Part shown: positions 31,125 through 41,063 of the stretch, piece by piece | Layout of the letters: every line of letters begins with the position of its first letter | Position numbering within the stretch: position 1 is the first letter of the stretch | From: Oceanobacillus jeddahensis | GTDB taxonomy: Bacteria; Bacillota; Bacilli; Bacillales; Amphibacillaceae | Reading direction: 5' to 3' | Assembly (NCBI RefSeq): GCF_000750635.1 | Contig: NZ_CCDM010000001.1 | Location: 1,364,001-1,428,000 of the forward strand | DNA length: 64,000 bases | Notes under the pieces: model-generated | Told to the model about the DNA's origin: nothing | What the model saw: the letters and a program-made list of their open reading frames with translations, nothing else | The model's database searches: none | Translations under genes and position numbers: made by a program

Positions 31125-32087
31125 ATGTGGAAATTTACAGTCAGAAGATTATTGATTACGATTCCGCAATTGATTATTTTAAGTATTATCGTTTTTATCT
31201 TAGCTCAGATGATGCCTGGAGATGCTTTATCAGGATTAATCGATCCAAGTATTGACCCGGCTGCTATTGAACAACAGCGGGAAAGACTAGGTCTAAATAA
31301 CCCATGGTACGTACAGTATGTAGATTGGGCTGGCGGTATTCTTCAAGGTGATCTTGGCCAATCATTCCGATTTAAAATGCCCGTGACAGATTTAATTGGT
31401 CAACGTATGGTAAATACAGTCCTCCTATCCGTTGTTACCCTTATCTTTACATATTTAATTGCACTTCCTTTAGGACTGCTTAGTGGACGTTTTAATGATT
31501 CGCCGCTTGATCAGGCGATTACTGGCTATACCTATATCGGCTTTGCTACGCCTTTATTTATTTTTGCTTTAGTGATGTTATGGGTGTTTGGTTATAATCT
31601 CGGCTGGTTCCCAACAAGTGGAAGTGTGTCGCCGGGGTCAGAGCCAGGAACGACAGGCTATTGGTTAAGCAAAGTGTATCACGCACTCTTACCGGGAATA
31701 TCTATGGCTTTAATTCAGGTAGTTTCAACCGTTCAATATTTACGGAGTGAAATTATTGATACAAAACAAAAAGATTTTATTATTACGGCCCGTGCAAAAG
31801 GTGCAGGAGAGCAAAGAGTATATAATAAACATATTTTTAGAAACTCCTTATTGCCGATTGCTGCATTTTTTGGCTGGGAAATTACAACCTTGATCACCGG
31901 AACGGTATTTGTGGAACAGATATATGGCTACCCGGGTATGGGGCTTCTATTCTTAGAATCTATTACACAGCGGGATTTCAGTGTTGCGAACTCGCTTGTA
32001 CTATTGTTTGGTTTTGCTCAAATCATGGGAGCTTTATTATCAGATATTATTTTAAGTATTGTCGATCCGCGAATTCGTATTAAGTAG
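31125..32087 (+). CDS. oppB: Peptide ABC transporter permease (OppB/DppB-like)
   Basis: A 320-residue inner-membrane permease with about six membrane helices. The N-terminal MWKFTVRRLLITIPQLIILS and a periplasmic loop with ERLGLNNPWYVQYVDWAGG are typical, and the EAA-type loop DFIITARAKGAGEQRVYNKHI docks the ATPase. ATG at 31125, seven bases after the end of oppF. Confidence 0.9.
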   Translation: MWKFTVRRLLITIPQLIILSIIVFILAQMMPGDALSGLIDPSIDPAAIEQQRERLGLNNPWYVQYVDWAGGILQGDLGQSFRFKMPVTDLIGQRMVNTVLLSVVTLIFTYLIALPLGLLSGRFNDSPLDQAITGYTYIGFATPLFIFALVMLWVFGYNLGWFPTSGSVSPGSEPGTTGYWLSKVYHALLPGISMALIQVVSTVQYLRSEIIDTKQKDFIITARAKGAGEQRVYNKHIFRNSLLPIAAFFGWEITTLITGTVFVEQIYGYPGMGLLFLESITQRDFSVANSLVLLFGFAQIMGALLSDIILSIVDPRIRIK

Positions 32088-32115
32088 AATCTTGATAACT
32101 TTGAGGTGATTACAG

Positions 32116-33012
32116 ATGGAAACAACTGACGTGAAGGTTTTGGAACAAGCCAAAACGCCTTCAGCTGTAAGTATATTATTAAAAGAATTATACCGGGATA
32201 AACTGGCACTTGTTTCATTACTATTTTTAGTTCTTATTTCATTATTTGTATACGGTCTGTCTATATTTTTGGATCAGGACCAGATTGTTTTAGTTGATTT
32301 ATTTGCCATTCATGAGCCACCTGGCGGAGATTTCATCTTAGGAACAGACTATGGTGGACGAGATGTATTTGGTCAATTGATTATTGGGACTAGAAATTCA
32401 TTAACCATTGGTATTTTAGTTACAGTACTCAGTGGTGTTTTCGGAATTGCTTATGGTCTGGTATCCGGATATTTTGGAGGGCAAGTGGATAATGTAATGA
32501 TGCGTATTCTTGATTTTATGAATGTATTACCATTCTTATTTATTATTATTGTTTTTGTGGTGATTGTTCCAAACTATAGTACATTAACATTTTCATTAAT
32601 TATGTCCACTTTTTCCTGGATGGGCATTGCCAGGTTAATCCGCTCCAAAGCTTTACAGGAAAGTGAACTGGATTATGCACAGGCATCTAAAACATTGGGG
32701 ACATCCCATTTCAGTATTATATTTAAACAGATCATGCCCAATATTATATCTTTGATCATTGTTACAATGACACTGAATTTGGCAGCAAATATTGGACTAG
32801 AGTCTGGATTATCCTTTTTAGGATTTGGATTACCAGAGAGTACACCAAGCTTGGGAACATTAATTTCCTACGCAACAAACCCGCAGACATTAGAGTTTAG
32901 ATGGTGGATTTGGGTTCCGCCGGCAGTATTGATTTTATTATTGATGTTAGCTGTCCGGAATGTTGGAGAAGCATTAAAACGTGCAGCTGATGCTCGTCAA
33001 AGACGAGGGTAA
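32116..33012 (+). CDS. oppC: Peptide ABC transporter permease (OppC/DppC-like)
   Basis: A 298-residue permease, partner of OppB. N-terminal single helix (about 30-50), then HEPPGGDFILGTDYGGRDVF, a hallmark of OppC/DppC, and the EAA loop ELDYAQASKTLGTSHFSII followed by the last helices. RBS GAGGTGA. Confidence 0.9.
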   Translation: METTDVKVLEQAKTPSAVSILLKELYRDKLALVSLLFLVLISLFVYGLSIFLDQDQIVLVDLFAIHEPPGGDFILGTDYGGRDVFGQLIIGTRNSLTIGILVTVLSGVFGIAYGLVSGYFGGQVDNVMMRILDFMNVLPFLFIIIVFVVIVPNYSTLTFSLIMSTFSWMGIARLIRSKALQESELDYAQASKTLGTSHFSIIFKQIMPNIISLIIVTMTLNLAANIGLESGLSFLGFGLPESTPSLGTLISYATNPQTLEFRWWIWVPPAVLILLLMLAVRNVGEALKRAADARQRRG

Positions 33013-33119
33013 TTATTTTTGTTACTTTCATCAATTATTTTAAATAATTTGGTGTGGAGTATAGATAGCCGGAAAAATGGACCGGCATAATAAGCAAAAT
33101 AAAAGGGGAGGTTTCAAGT

Positions 33120-34946
33120 ATGAGAAAAGCAAGCTTATCGAAGTTATTACTAGCAATGATGCTACTGTTGTTTTTAGTGTTAGCTGCATGTAATAACGGA
33201 TCAGATGATAGCGCTGAAGGTGGCGATGGCGGATCAGATGAAGGCACAGAAGAAGGAGCAGAAGAAGATGATGATGACGGTGAACCTATTGATGACTTTA
33301 ACCAGGTTAAAGAAAATGCAGGGGAACCTATTGATGGAGGTACACTAAATTATGGTTTATTATCCTCTACGGTATTTGAAGGCGTTTTAAACTATAATTT
33401 CTACTCTATCAGCTCTGATGCAGATGTTATTCAATTCTTTGATGAATCATTGTTAAGTTATGATGAAAACTGGGAGTATACCCAAGATGGTGCTGCCACT
33501 TTTGAAGTAAGTGATGATGATAAAACATTTACATTTACCATTCGTGATGAAGTAAATTGGCATGACGGAGAACCGGTAACAGCTGAAGATTGGTTGTTTT
33601 CTTATGAAGTAATTGGTCACCCAGATTATACAGGTATCCGTTATGATGCAGGTTTCCGTAACATTGAAGGGATGGATGAATATCATTCTGGAGATGCAGA
33701 TACGATTTCTGGTATAGAGGTTATTGATGATAAAACATTAGAAATTACGTATAAAGAAGCATGGCCGTCCTTATTAGCCGGTGCTATTTGGACATATGCG
33801 ATGCCAAAGCATATTTTTGAAGATATTCCAATGGACGAAATGGAAGAATCCCCTGAAATTCGTGAAAACCCAATTGGTATGGGACCATTTATCGTAGAAA
33901 CGGTTGTTCCAGGAGAATCTGTAACTTTTACAGCAAATGAAGACTATTGGAAGGGTGCTCCAAAATTAGACGGACTTACATTAAAAACTGTTAGTCCACA
34001 AACAGCAGTTCAAGCAATTGAATCAGGAGAAGTTGATATTGTAGATTTTCCGAGAGATCAATATGCAGAAGCTGTAGACTCCCTAACAAATGTGGAAGTT
34101 TTGGCAAACTATGATAATGCGTATACGTATATCGGCTTTAAATTAGGTGAATGGAATGCAGATGAAGGTCAAGTTGAAATGGATCCAGATAAAAAAATGG
34201 CTGATGTAGAGCTTAGAAGAGCGATGTGGTACGCAGTAGACAATGAAGCAGTAGCAGAGAATTTCTTTGATGGCTTGAGTTGGCCTGCAACAACATTAAT
34301 CGATCCTACAAAACCAAATTATCATAATGAAGAAATAGAAACGCCTACGTTTGATCAAGATATGGCAAATCAAATTTTAGATGAAGCTGGTTATGAAGAT
34401 GTAGATGGCGATGGTATGCGTGAAACGCCAGATGGAGAAGAGCTTGTCATTAATTTCGCTTCCATGGAAGGCGGAGATACGGCTGAGCCAATTGTAGATT
34501 ACTATATTCAGTCTTGGGAGCAAGTAGGCTTGAATGTAGAGAAACTGGAAGGTCGTTTACATGAGGCGAATGCTTTCTATGATCGCGTTGAAGAAGATGA
34601 TCCGGATATTGATATCTATCAAGGTATATGGGGTACTGGATCAGATGTTGATCCATCTGGTCTATATGGTCCAGAAGCACCTTTTAACTATCCGCGTTAT
34701 CAAAGTGAAGAAAATGATCGTTTGATTGCTGAGGGTAACTCAGAAGAATCATTTGATCTTGAACACCGTCAAGCAGTATATGATGAATGGCAAGAATTAA
34801 TGGTGGAGGATATTCCGGTATTCCCTACACTGTATCGTCTTTCACTTGAGGCAGTCAATGAGCGTGTAACAGATTACTCAGTGATTATAGGATGGACAGA
34901 CTGGCATGAAGTAGGCGTTACGCAGGAAGATCCAGTTCTTCCATAA
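33120..34946 (+). CDS. oppA: Peptide-binding lipoprotein (OppA/AppA-like)
   Basis: A 608-residue solute-binding protein of SBP family 5. A lipoprotein signal peptide ends at FLVLAAC with the lipid-bearing Cys near residue 24. It is followed by a strongly acidic, glycine-rich linker of about 40 residues and then the mature fold (WEYTQDGAATFEVSDDDKTF, IRDEVNWHDGEPVTAEDWLF). The acidic surface suits a salt-tolerant organism. It captures peptides outside the membrane for the OppBCDF proteins. RBS GGGGAGG. The 107-base gap before it may allow a higher level than the permeases. Confidence 0.92.
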   Translation: MRKASLSKLLLAMMLLLFLVLAACNNGSDDSAEGGDGGSDEGTEEGAEEDDDDGEPIDDFNQVKENAGEPIDGGTLNYGLLSSTVFEGVLNYNFYSISSDADVIQFFDESLLSYDENWEYTQDGAATFEVSDDDKTFTFTIRDEVNWHDGEPVTAEDWLFSYEVIGHPDYTGIRYDAGFRNIEGMDEYHSGDADTISGIEVIDDKTLEITYKEAWPSLLAGAIWTYAMPKHIFEDIPMDEMEESPEIRENPIGMGPFIVETVVPGESVTFTANEDYWKGAPKLDGLTLKTVSPQTAVQAIESGEVDIVDFPRDQYAEAVDSLTNVEVLANYDNAYTYIGFKLGEWNADEGQVEMDPDKKMADVELRRAMWYAVDNEAVAENFFDGLSWPATTLIDPTKPNYHNEEIETPTFDQDMANQILDEAGYEDVDGDGMRETPDGEELVINFASMEGGDTAEPIVDYYIQSWEQVGLNVEKLEGRLHEANAFYDRVEEDDPDIDIYQGIWGTGSDVDPSGLYGPEAPFNYPRYQSEENDRLIAEGNSEESFDLEHRQAVYDEWQELMVEDIPVFPTLYRLSLEAVNERVTDYSVIIGWTDWHEVGVTQEDPVLP

Positions 34947-34960
34947 TAAGCAATAATGAA

Positions 34961-34992
34961 AAAAGAATGTCTTAATAGGCATTCTTTTTTAT
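34961..34992 (+). terminator. Terminator of the peptide importer operon
   Basis: AAAAGAATG / CATTCTTTT stem followed by TTATTG. Confidence 0.7.
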
Positions 34993-35341
34993 TGCTCGAA
35001 AAGGACTGAATTTTATCCTTTTAAACGCTCTTAAAACAAGGGGAGCCCCGTGTTTTATCTATTTTAAATATCGTTTTACTCCATCTATGATTTAAAACTC
35101 ATCGACCTGCTTGAGAAGCAAGTGTTTCCTGTATAGTTGATAATATCCTAATAATGCTTTTTAGTTAGCTAACGATGGATACTGGTCCTTACTTAGAATT
35201 CACACATTTGACCATTTATAAAACCTCCCATTTGCGCTATAATGGATACGGATACATAATGCAAATTTCTTAAGCTGTTACGTAAGATCCACAAAATGAA
35301 CAACCTTGATATTAAAAAACTTCATTCAGGAGGCAGGCATA
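34993..35341. other. Intergenic region before rpiA
   Basis: Contains a second hairpin at 35033-35056 (AAAACA.GGGG / CCCC.TGTTTT, then ATCTATTTT) and a perfect TATAAT at 35238-35243 without a good -35 at the normal distance (TTGACC lies 24 bases upstream). Nothing else is seen. Confidence 0.5.
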
Positions 35342-36022
35342 ATGAATACGCAAGATCAATTAAAAAAAGCAGTTGGTGAAAAAGCAGCATCATTGGTTCA
35401 GGACGGAATGAAAGTAGGACTAGGTTCAGGGTCAACGGTATATTGGCTCGTTCGTGCTTTAGGGGAAAGAATGAAGCAGGAAGGGATACATATAGAAGGA
35501 ATTCCGTCCTCGATCCAAACAGGGGAGTGGGCAAATGAATTCGGCGTTCCTCTCACAGACTTCGCGACAACGAAAGAGTTGGATGTAACGATTGACGGTT
35601 CAGACGAGGTAGATCCGAACTTTCAATTAATCAAAGGCGGCGGTGCAGCTTTATTTAGAGAAAAAATCATTGCGCAGGCTGCTGAAAAATTAATTATTAT
35701 CGTCGATGCGTCCAAAATGGTCAAGCAGCTGGGAGCTTATGCGTTGCCGGTAGAAATTCTTCCATTTGCGTGGGAGCGTACAGCTTATGAGATAGAAAAG
35801 CTGGGCTGTGTGCCAGTGCTTCGGTTGAAGGATGGAGAGCCGCTTATAACAGATAACGGAAATTATATTGTGGACTGTCCGTTTGAAAAAATAGAAGATC
35901 CTGTTGATTTAGATCAGAAATTACAGAAAATCGTAGGCGTCATTGAAACAGGCTTGTTTATTGATATGGCTGATTCGGTAATCGTAGGCGGCTCAGAAGG
36001 TGTCACGATGAAAGAAAAATAA
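35342..36022 (+). CDS. rpiA: Ribose-5-phosphate isomerase A
   Basis: A 226-residue isomerase of ribose 5-phosphate and ribulose 5-phosphate in the pentose phosphate pathway. Family motifs are GLGSGSTVYWLVRALG, VTIDGSDEVDPNFQLIKGGG with the catalytic Asp/Glu, and ALFREKIIAQAAEKLIII. ATG at 35342 after AGGAGGC. The frame extending to 35306 adds residues over the ribosome site. B. subtilis uses RpiB, so an RpiA here is a lineage difference. Confidence 0.94.
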   Translation: MNTQDQLKKAVGEKAASLVQDGMKVGLGSGSTVYWLVRALGERMKQEGIHIEGIPSSIQTGEWANEFGVPLTDFATTKELDVTIDGSDEVDPNFQLIKGGGAALFREKIIAQAAEKLIIIVDASKMVKQLGAYALPVEILPFAWERTAYEIEKLGCVPVLRLKDGEPLITDNGNYIVDCPFEKIEDPVDLDQKLQKIVGVIETGLFIDMADSVIVGGSEGVTMKEK

Positions 36023-36031
36023 ATAGTAAAT

Positions 36032-36064
36032 AAAAGATCATCATTTGAGATGGTCTTTTTATTT
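36032..36064 (+). terminator. Terminator after rpiA
   Basis: AAAAGATCATC / GATGGTCTTTT (one G-T pair), then TATTTGG. Confidence 0.7.
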
Positions 36065-36304
36065 GGGGTTAATAAAATATACATTTATTTATTGTATGAG
36101 CTCAACATTTGATGACACTTAAAAGTTGTCTGCCCGGAATAAAAGGGTTCTAAGAAAGCTGCATTTTCCTTCAAGATTCCTTCTGACAATCAAGTTTACA
36201 ATCCAATAAAGGATAAGAAAAACTTCTTAAATTGTTCACGAACTGGTCCAGTATGGCATAGGCTAATGTGGAGCTGGATACATTGCCAGAGAGGATGATG
36301 ACAT

Positions 36305-38149
36305 TTGTGTGGAATTACCGGATTCATTAGCTGGGATAAACGTGCGAGTGATGATCAAGAGATATTAAAAAAGATGACAAATACATTATCTTTGCGCGGT
36401 CCAGATGCAACAGGTTATTGGCTGCAAGGTCATGTGGGATTTGGGCATACCCGTCTTTCTGTTATTGATTTAGAGGGCGGCAAGCAGCCAATGATAAAAG
36501 AAGCAGAACATAAGAAATACGTGATTTGTTATAATGGCGAGCTTTATAATACAGAAGAATTGCGTAAAAGCTTAAGGCAACGGGGATATACATTTGCAAC
36601 CTCCTCGGACACAGAGGTTTTGTTAACGAGTTATATGGAGTGGAAAGAGGATTGTGTGGATCATTTGAATGGTATTTTTGCGTTTGCTATTTGGGATGAT
36701 GCCGCAGAAAAACTGTTTATTGCACGTGACCGCTTAGGGGTAAAGCCGCTTTTCTATAGTGAAAAAGGAAAAACGTTTGTATTCGGCTCCGAAATAAAAG
36801 CGCTCCTTGCCCATCCGCAGGTAACCAGAAAAATTGACCGGACCGGACTTTCAGAGGTCTTTGGATTAGGACCGTCCAGAACACCTGGGCATGGATTGTT
36901 TAAGGACGTTAATGAATTGAGGGCCGGCCATGCGATGACTGTGTCAAGAGCGGGAATAAAGGTTTGGCGTTATTGGAATTTAGAAAGTAAAGAGCATAAG
37001 GATTCGTTAGAGGAGACTGCGGAAAACGTACGGACGTTATTCACCGATTCCGTTAAGAGACAGCTTGTGGCGGATGTTCCGGTATCTACTTTTTTATCAG
37101 GAGGTTTAGATTCGAGTGCTATTACAGCGATAGCAGCAAATCACTACAAAGAAAACGGATTAGGTGCTTTATCTACTTTCTCACTTGATTACCAGGGAAA
37201 TAAAAAACATTTTCAGGCGAGCAAGTTTCAGCCTTCCAGTGATCAGGAATGGATAGAAAAGATGGTGGAGGCTTTTTCAACAGATCATCATGAAGAAGTT
37301 ATTACAGGAATAGAGCTTGCTTCCCTGCTGAAGGAAGCTGTAGAAGTAAGAGACCAGCCTGGGCAGGCGGATATTGATTCATCCTTGTTATGGTGCTGCC
37401 GGCAAATGAAGAAGCATACGACAGTAGCATTATCCGGGGAATGTGCAGATGAGATATTTGGCGGGTATCCCTGGTTCCATGATCCAACAGCAGTGGGAGA
37501 TAACTTTCCATGGATCCGTTCTTTAGATAGTAGAAGCCATTTATTGCATGATGATTGGCAACAGAAATTACAAATTGCAGATTATGTGCAAGACAGGTAT
37601 CAAGCAACGATCGATGAGACACCGCGGTTGGATGGAGAAAATAAGGTGGATGCAAGACGCAGAGAATTATTTTATTTAAATATGCAATGGTTTATGTCTC
37701 AGTTGTTAGATAGAAAAGATCGAATGAGTATGGGAGCAGGGCTGGAAGTACGTGTACCATATGCAGATCATCATCTTGTGGAGTATGTCTGGAATATTCC
37801 CTGGGAAATGAAGATGGCAAATGGTAGAGAGAAAGGGATTTTACGAAAGGCAATGGAAGGCGTTCTGCCGCAAGAAGTGCTTTACCGGAAGAAGAGTCCT
37901 TATCCAAGAACGTTCCAGCCGGAATATACGGAGCAGGTATCTCAATGGATGCGGAAAATATTAACCGATTCTGAAGCAAGAATCTTTGAATTTTTGAAGA
38001 AGGATAAAGTAGAAAAAATCGTAGAAAGTACCGGAAAAGAATTCAAAGATCCGTGGTATGGCCAATTGATGCGGGGACCGCAATTAATCGCCCATCTTTG
38101 TCAGATTGATTATTGGTTACGGAAATATGATATAGAGATTAGTGAATAA
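36305..38149 (+). CDS. asnO: Glutamine-hydrolysing asparagine synthetase (AsnO-like)
   Basis: A 614-residue enzyme making asparagine from aspartate, ATP and glutamine. The class-II amidotransferase domain begins with the obligatory Cys2 (MCGITGFISWD), which fixes the TTG at 36305 as start; RBS GAGAGGATG. The synthetase domain has the PP-loop FLSGGLDSSAITAI and ALSGECADEIFGGYPWF. Length equals B. subtilis AsnO (614 aa), the paralogue needed for sporulation, rather than AsnB or AsnH. A CATAGGCTA at 36257-36265 resembles a SigE/SigK -10, but no -35 is convincing. Confidence 0.92.
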   Translation: MCGITGFISWDKRASDDQEILKKMTNTLSLRGPDATGYWLQGHVGFGHTRLSVIDLEGGKQPMIKEAEHKKYVICYNGELYNTEELRKSLRQRGYTFATSSDTEVLLTSYMEWKEDCVDHLNGIFAFAIWDDAAEKLFIARDRLGVKPLFYSEKGKTFVFGSEIKALLAHPQVTRKIDRTGLSEVFGLGPSRTPGHGLFKDVNELRAGHAMTVSRAGIKVWRYWNLESKEHKDSLEETAENVRTLFTDSVKRQLVADVPVSTFLSGGLDSSAITAIAANHYKENGLGALSTFSLDYQGNKKHFQASKFQPSSDQEWIEKMVEAFSTDHHEEVITGIELASLLKEAVEVRDQPGQADIDSSLLWCCRQMKKHTTVALSGECADEIFGGYPWFHDPTAVGDNFPWIRSLDSRSHLLHDDWQQKLQIADYVQDRYQATIDETPRLDGENKVDARRRELFYLNMQWFMSQLLDRKDRMSMGAGLEVRVPYADHHLVEYVWNIPWEMKMANGREKGILRKAMEGVLPQEVLYRKKSPYPRTFQPEYTEQVSQWMRKILTDSEARIFEFLKKDKVEKIVESTGKEFKDPWYGQLMRGPQLIAHLCQIDYWLRKYDIEISE

Positions 38150-38167
38150 ACTATGCTGTTAAGATAG

Positions 38168-38219
38168 AAAAAAGTGCAGGAAGCAGATGTTAAGACATCT
38201 CTGTTTCCTGCGCTTTTTC
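38168..38219 (+). terminator. Terminator after asnO
   Basis: Long stem AAAGTGCAGGAA / TTCCTGCGCTTT with inner CAGATGT/ACATCTCTG, followed by TTCTTTTTT. Confidence 0.85.
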
Positions 38220-38243
38220 TTTTTTAGCAGTATGTTCGATTAA

Positions 38244-38435
38244 CCTGACAACATTGCTGCAATTACAACACCAATTTTAACCGTTGCCGGAATTTCTGTA
38301 GCCAATCGTCTGGTTGATTTGCGCAGAACATCCTGGAAAGTTGCCATTGTAGCTGTATTTGTTTTTGCTGGAACATATTTGGGCAGTGCCTTATTAGCAC
38401 AGCTGGGACTTTTTTCGCAGAGAATTAAATCATAA
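38244..38435 (+). pseudogene. C-terminal remnant of an integral membrane protein gene
   Basis: An open stretch of 63 codons between a TAA and a TAA reads like the end of a polytopic membrane protein: DNIAAITTPILTVAGISVAN, then RLVDLRRTSWKVAIVAVFVF, then AGTYLGSALLAQLGL. It has no start codon or ribosome site and begins right after the asnO terminator, while its own terminator survives downstream. This is best read as a gene truncated from its 5' side. The parent family is not recognised. Confidence 0.65.
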
Positions 38436-38478
38436 AAAAAGGCTTTTCCTATGAACATTTCAGGAAAGGTTTTTTTTG
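38434..38478 (+). terminator. Terminator left behind the remnant
   Basis: GGCTTTTCCT / AGGAAAGGTT with a run of T (TTTTTTTT). Confidence 0.65.
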
Positions 38479-38495
38479 CACGATAGGAAAGTATA

Positions 38496-38542
38496 AGAAA
38501 AACTATGTATTCACTTAAAGCCGAGTGAATACGAGTTTTTCT
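38496..38542. repeat. Hairpin repeat copy 2
   Basis: AGAAAAACTatGTATTCACT and AGTGAATACgAGTTTTTCT, a near-perfect 47-bp hairpin almost identical to 3187-3232. Preceded by GATAGGAAAGTATA, which is also seen at copy 3. Confidence 0.8.
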
Positions 38543-38857
38543 AATGTGATAGAAAAGTGACTATCTCCTTGTGCTCCAGTAAAGAGTTGAGTGAATACAA
38601 CCCCTTTTTAAACAATTTGTAGATTAATAGGTGAAAATGTACAGATTCGTAAGAACACATACAGCTCCCTGAATAAATATGATAGACTGTAATAGAAGAT
38701 ATTGTTTGTTGTTATCGCAGTCCCATCCCCGCTGAATGAAGTTTCACGTTATGACAGAATATACCTTTTTTTGCAAAATACACTAAAGTAAAACGTCATT
38801 GCGTGGAGGTTTACCTTTTCATGAAGTGGCGGTAAATACTATGGAAAGGATGAGCTG
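38543..38857. other. Intergenic region before the gamma-glutamyltransferase gene
   Basis: About 315 bases. A further GAGTGAATAC fragment (about 38589) echoes the hairpin repeat. A -35-like TTGCAA near 38774 has no good -10. No gene is seen. Confidence 0.4.
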
Positions 38858-40468
38858 ATGGAGCATATACATAATAAATTTAATCCTTATGCAGTTGCAA
38901 GAGAATCCGTCTACGCCAAAAAAGGAATGGTTGCCACAACCCAGCCTTTGGCAGCGGAAGCGGGATTGGAAATCATGAAAAAGGGAGGAAATGCTATTGA
39001 TGCCGCTATCGCCACAGCTGCTTGTTTAACGGTAGTAGAGCCTACATCCAACGGAATTGGTGGAGATGCGTTTGCGCTCGTGTGGATAAACGGGGAATTA
39101 CACGGATTAAATGGTAGCGGAAGATCCCCTGAGCATATTTCTATACAAGCGGTAAAAGAAAAAGGATATGATGCCATTCCGAAATTTGGGTGGGTTCCTG
39201 TTACAGTACCAGGTGTGCCAAAGGCGTGGGCAGCATTGTCCAAACGTTTTGGCAAGTTATCTTTAAAAGAAACACTGAAGCCTGCCATTGATTATGCCCG
39301 TGAAGGCTTTCCAATTTCGCCAATATTGGCCCGTTTTTGGAATAAAGCCTATCAGATGTATAAAAAAGAAGAGGGCTATGATTTTGCTGCCTGGTTTGAA
39401 ACCTTTGCGCCCAATGGCAGAGCTCCGAAAGTAGGAGAGATTTGGAAATCCCCTGATCATGCCGCTACGTTAGAAAAGATTGCAGAAACGGATGCATTAT
39501 CTTTTTATGAAGGAGAATTGGCTGAACAAATAGCTGCAGCATCTAAAGAAGCTGGTGGATTTTTAACGAAGACAGATCTGGAAAACTATGAAACAGAATG
39601 GGTAGATCCGGTAAAAGTGAATTACCGGGGCTATGATATTTGGGAGATTCCTCCGAATGGACAAGGGATCATTGCCCTTGAAGCACTGAATATTTTAAAA
39701 GGTTATGAGTTTACCACAAAGGAATCGGTGGATACATATCATAAACAAATGGAAGCAATGAAGCTGGCTTTTGAAGATGGAAAGCTGCATATAACAGAGG
39801 AACCCCAGATGCGTTATACAACGGAGCAGCTATTGAGTGAGCAATATGCTGATGAAAGAAGAGACCTGATAGGGGAGGAAGCAATTCTTCCGGAAGCAGG
39901 CGAACCGTTTGGTAGCGGAACGGTTTATTTAGCAACAGCAGATGAAGAAGGAAATATGGTTTCCTTTATCCAGAGTAATTATATGGGCTTTGGTTCAGGT
40001 GTTGTGATTCCCGGGACAGGCATTACGATGCAAAATCGCGGTTATGATTTTTCTATGGATGAAACACATGTCAATGTATTAGCAGGTGGGAAAAAGACAT
40101 ATCATACGATTATTCCCGGCTTTATCACAAAAGACAATCAAGCCATTGGTCCGTTTGGCGTAATGGGCGGCTTTATGCAGCCTCAGGGCCATATGCAAAT
40201 AGTTATGAATACGATCGATTTTGGGCTTCATCCGCAGGCGGCTTTAGATGCCCCAAGATGGCAATGGATGAAGAAGAAAAAAATAGAGGTAGAGAATCGA
40301 TTTTCATATACAATTGCTCAAGAATTACGACAAAAAGGGCATGATATACAAATACAGCTGGAGCCGAACAGCTTTGGACGCGGTCAGATAATTTGGCGTG
40401 ATCCAGAAACAGGCGTGCTTTCCGGAGGGACTGAATCCCGGGCGGATGGGCATATTGCTGTATGGTGA
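38858..40468 (+). CDS. Gamma-glutamyltransferase family protein, cytoplasmic (YwrD-like)
   Basis: A 536-residue Ntn-hydrolase that should self-cleave before the Thr of FGSGTVYLATADEEGN to expose the catalytic residue. N-terminal GMVATTQPLAAEAGLEIMKKG and GGNAIDAAIATAACLTVVEP, and the substrate region GIGGDAFALVW, are typical. There is no signal peptide, unlike secreted Ggt, which together with length fits the YwrD group. The chromate-transporter pair that follows also neighbours ywrD in B. subtilis. Substrate unproven. RBS AAAGGATG. Confidence 0.88.
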   Translation: MEHIHNKFNPYAVARESVYAKKGMVATTQPLAAEAGLEIMKKGGNAIDAAIATAACLTVVEPTSNGIGGDAFALVWINGELHGLNGSGRSPEHISIQAVKEKGYDAIPKFGWVPVTVPGVPKAWAALSKRFGKLSLKETLKPAIDYAREGFPISPILARFWNKAYQMYKKEEGYDFAAWFETFAPNGRAPKVGEIWKSPDHAATLEKIAETDALSFYEGELAEQIAAASKEAGGFLTKTDLENYETEWVDPVKVNYRGYDIWEIPPNGQGIIALEALNILKGYEFTTKESVDTYHKQMEAMKLAFEDGKLHITEEPQMRYTTEQLLSEQYADERRDLIGEEAILPEAGEPFGSGTVYLATADEEGNMVSFIQSNYMGFGSGVVIPGTGITMQNRGYDFSMDETHVNVLAGGKKTYHTIIPGFITKDNQAIGPFGVMGGFMQPQGHMQIVMNTIDFGLHPQAALDAPRWQWMKKKKIEVENRFSYTIAQELRQKGHDIQIQLEPNSFGRGQIIWRDPETGVLSGGTESRADGHIAVW

Positions 40469-40499
40469 ATGAAAAATGGTGTAGAGAAGGGTTATATTC

Positions 40500-41063
40500 A
40501 TGAAAAAGCAGTGGGATATTTTTATTGCTTTCTTTCGAGTAGGAATGCTGGGCTTTGGCGGCGGACCAGCCTCGATTCCATTAATGCGGAAGGAAGCTGT
40601 CGAAAAATATAAATGGATGGACGAGGATGAATTCATAGATATTTTATCCATCAGTAATACGCTGCCGGGACCGATCGCTACAAAATTGGCAGGCTATATC
40701 GGTTATCGGACTTCCGGCTGGATCGGGATGTTCAATGCATTGATCGCTTCTGTTATCCCAACAGTTATCCTGGTAATTATTTTATTAAGAACCTTATCCG
40801 AGTTTCGTGAATTTGATTGGATTAAAGGCATGACAGCAGCGGTTGTCGCTGTTGTTGGAATGATGATGGCTGTCCTTACCTGGCAATTTTTATATAAAGC
40901 GGGGAAAGGGCTTGGCTGGATACGTGCAATTCTCATGCTTGCAGTGGTATTTGTCGTTTTAAATTATTTGCATATCCATCCAGGTATTGTGATCGGGATT
41001 CTCTTAATTATCGCTTTTACACTCCCGGTGAAAGACAAGAAAAAAGAAGGTGAGCGCTCATGA
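40500..41063 (+). CDS. Chromate transporter family, half-size protein 1
   Basis: A 187-residue single-domain ChrA-family membrane protein. The N-terminal FRVGMLGFGGGPASIPLMRKE and SISNTLPGPIATKLAGYIGY are the family signature, followed by several membrane helices. Half-size CHR proteins work as pairs, and the partner overlaps by four bases (ATGA). Resembles YwrB/YwrA of B. subtilis. The natural substrate may be chromate, sulfate or another oxyanion. Confidence 0.9.
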   Translation: MKKQWDIFIAFFRVGMLGFGGGPASIPLMRKEAVEKYKWMDEDEFIDILSISNTLPGPIATKLAGYIGYRTSGWIGMFNALIASVIPTVILVIILLRTLSEFREFDWIKGMTAAVVAVVGMMMAVLTWQFLYKAGKGLGWIRAILMLAVVFVVLNYLHIHPGIVIGILLIIAFTLPVKDKKKEGERS

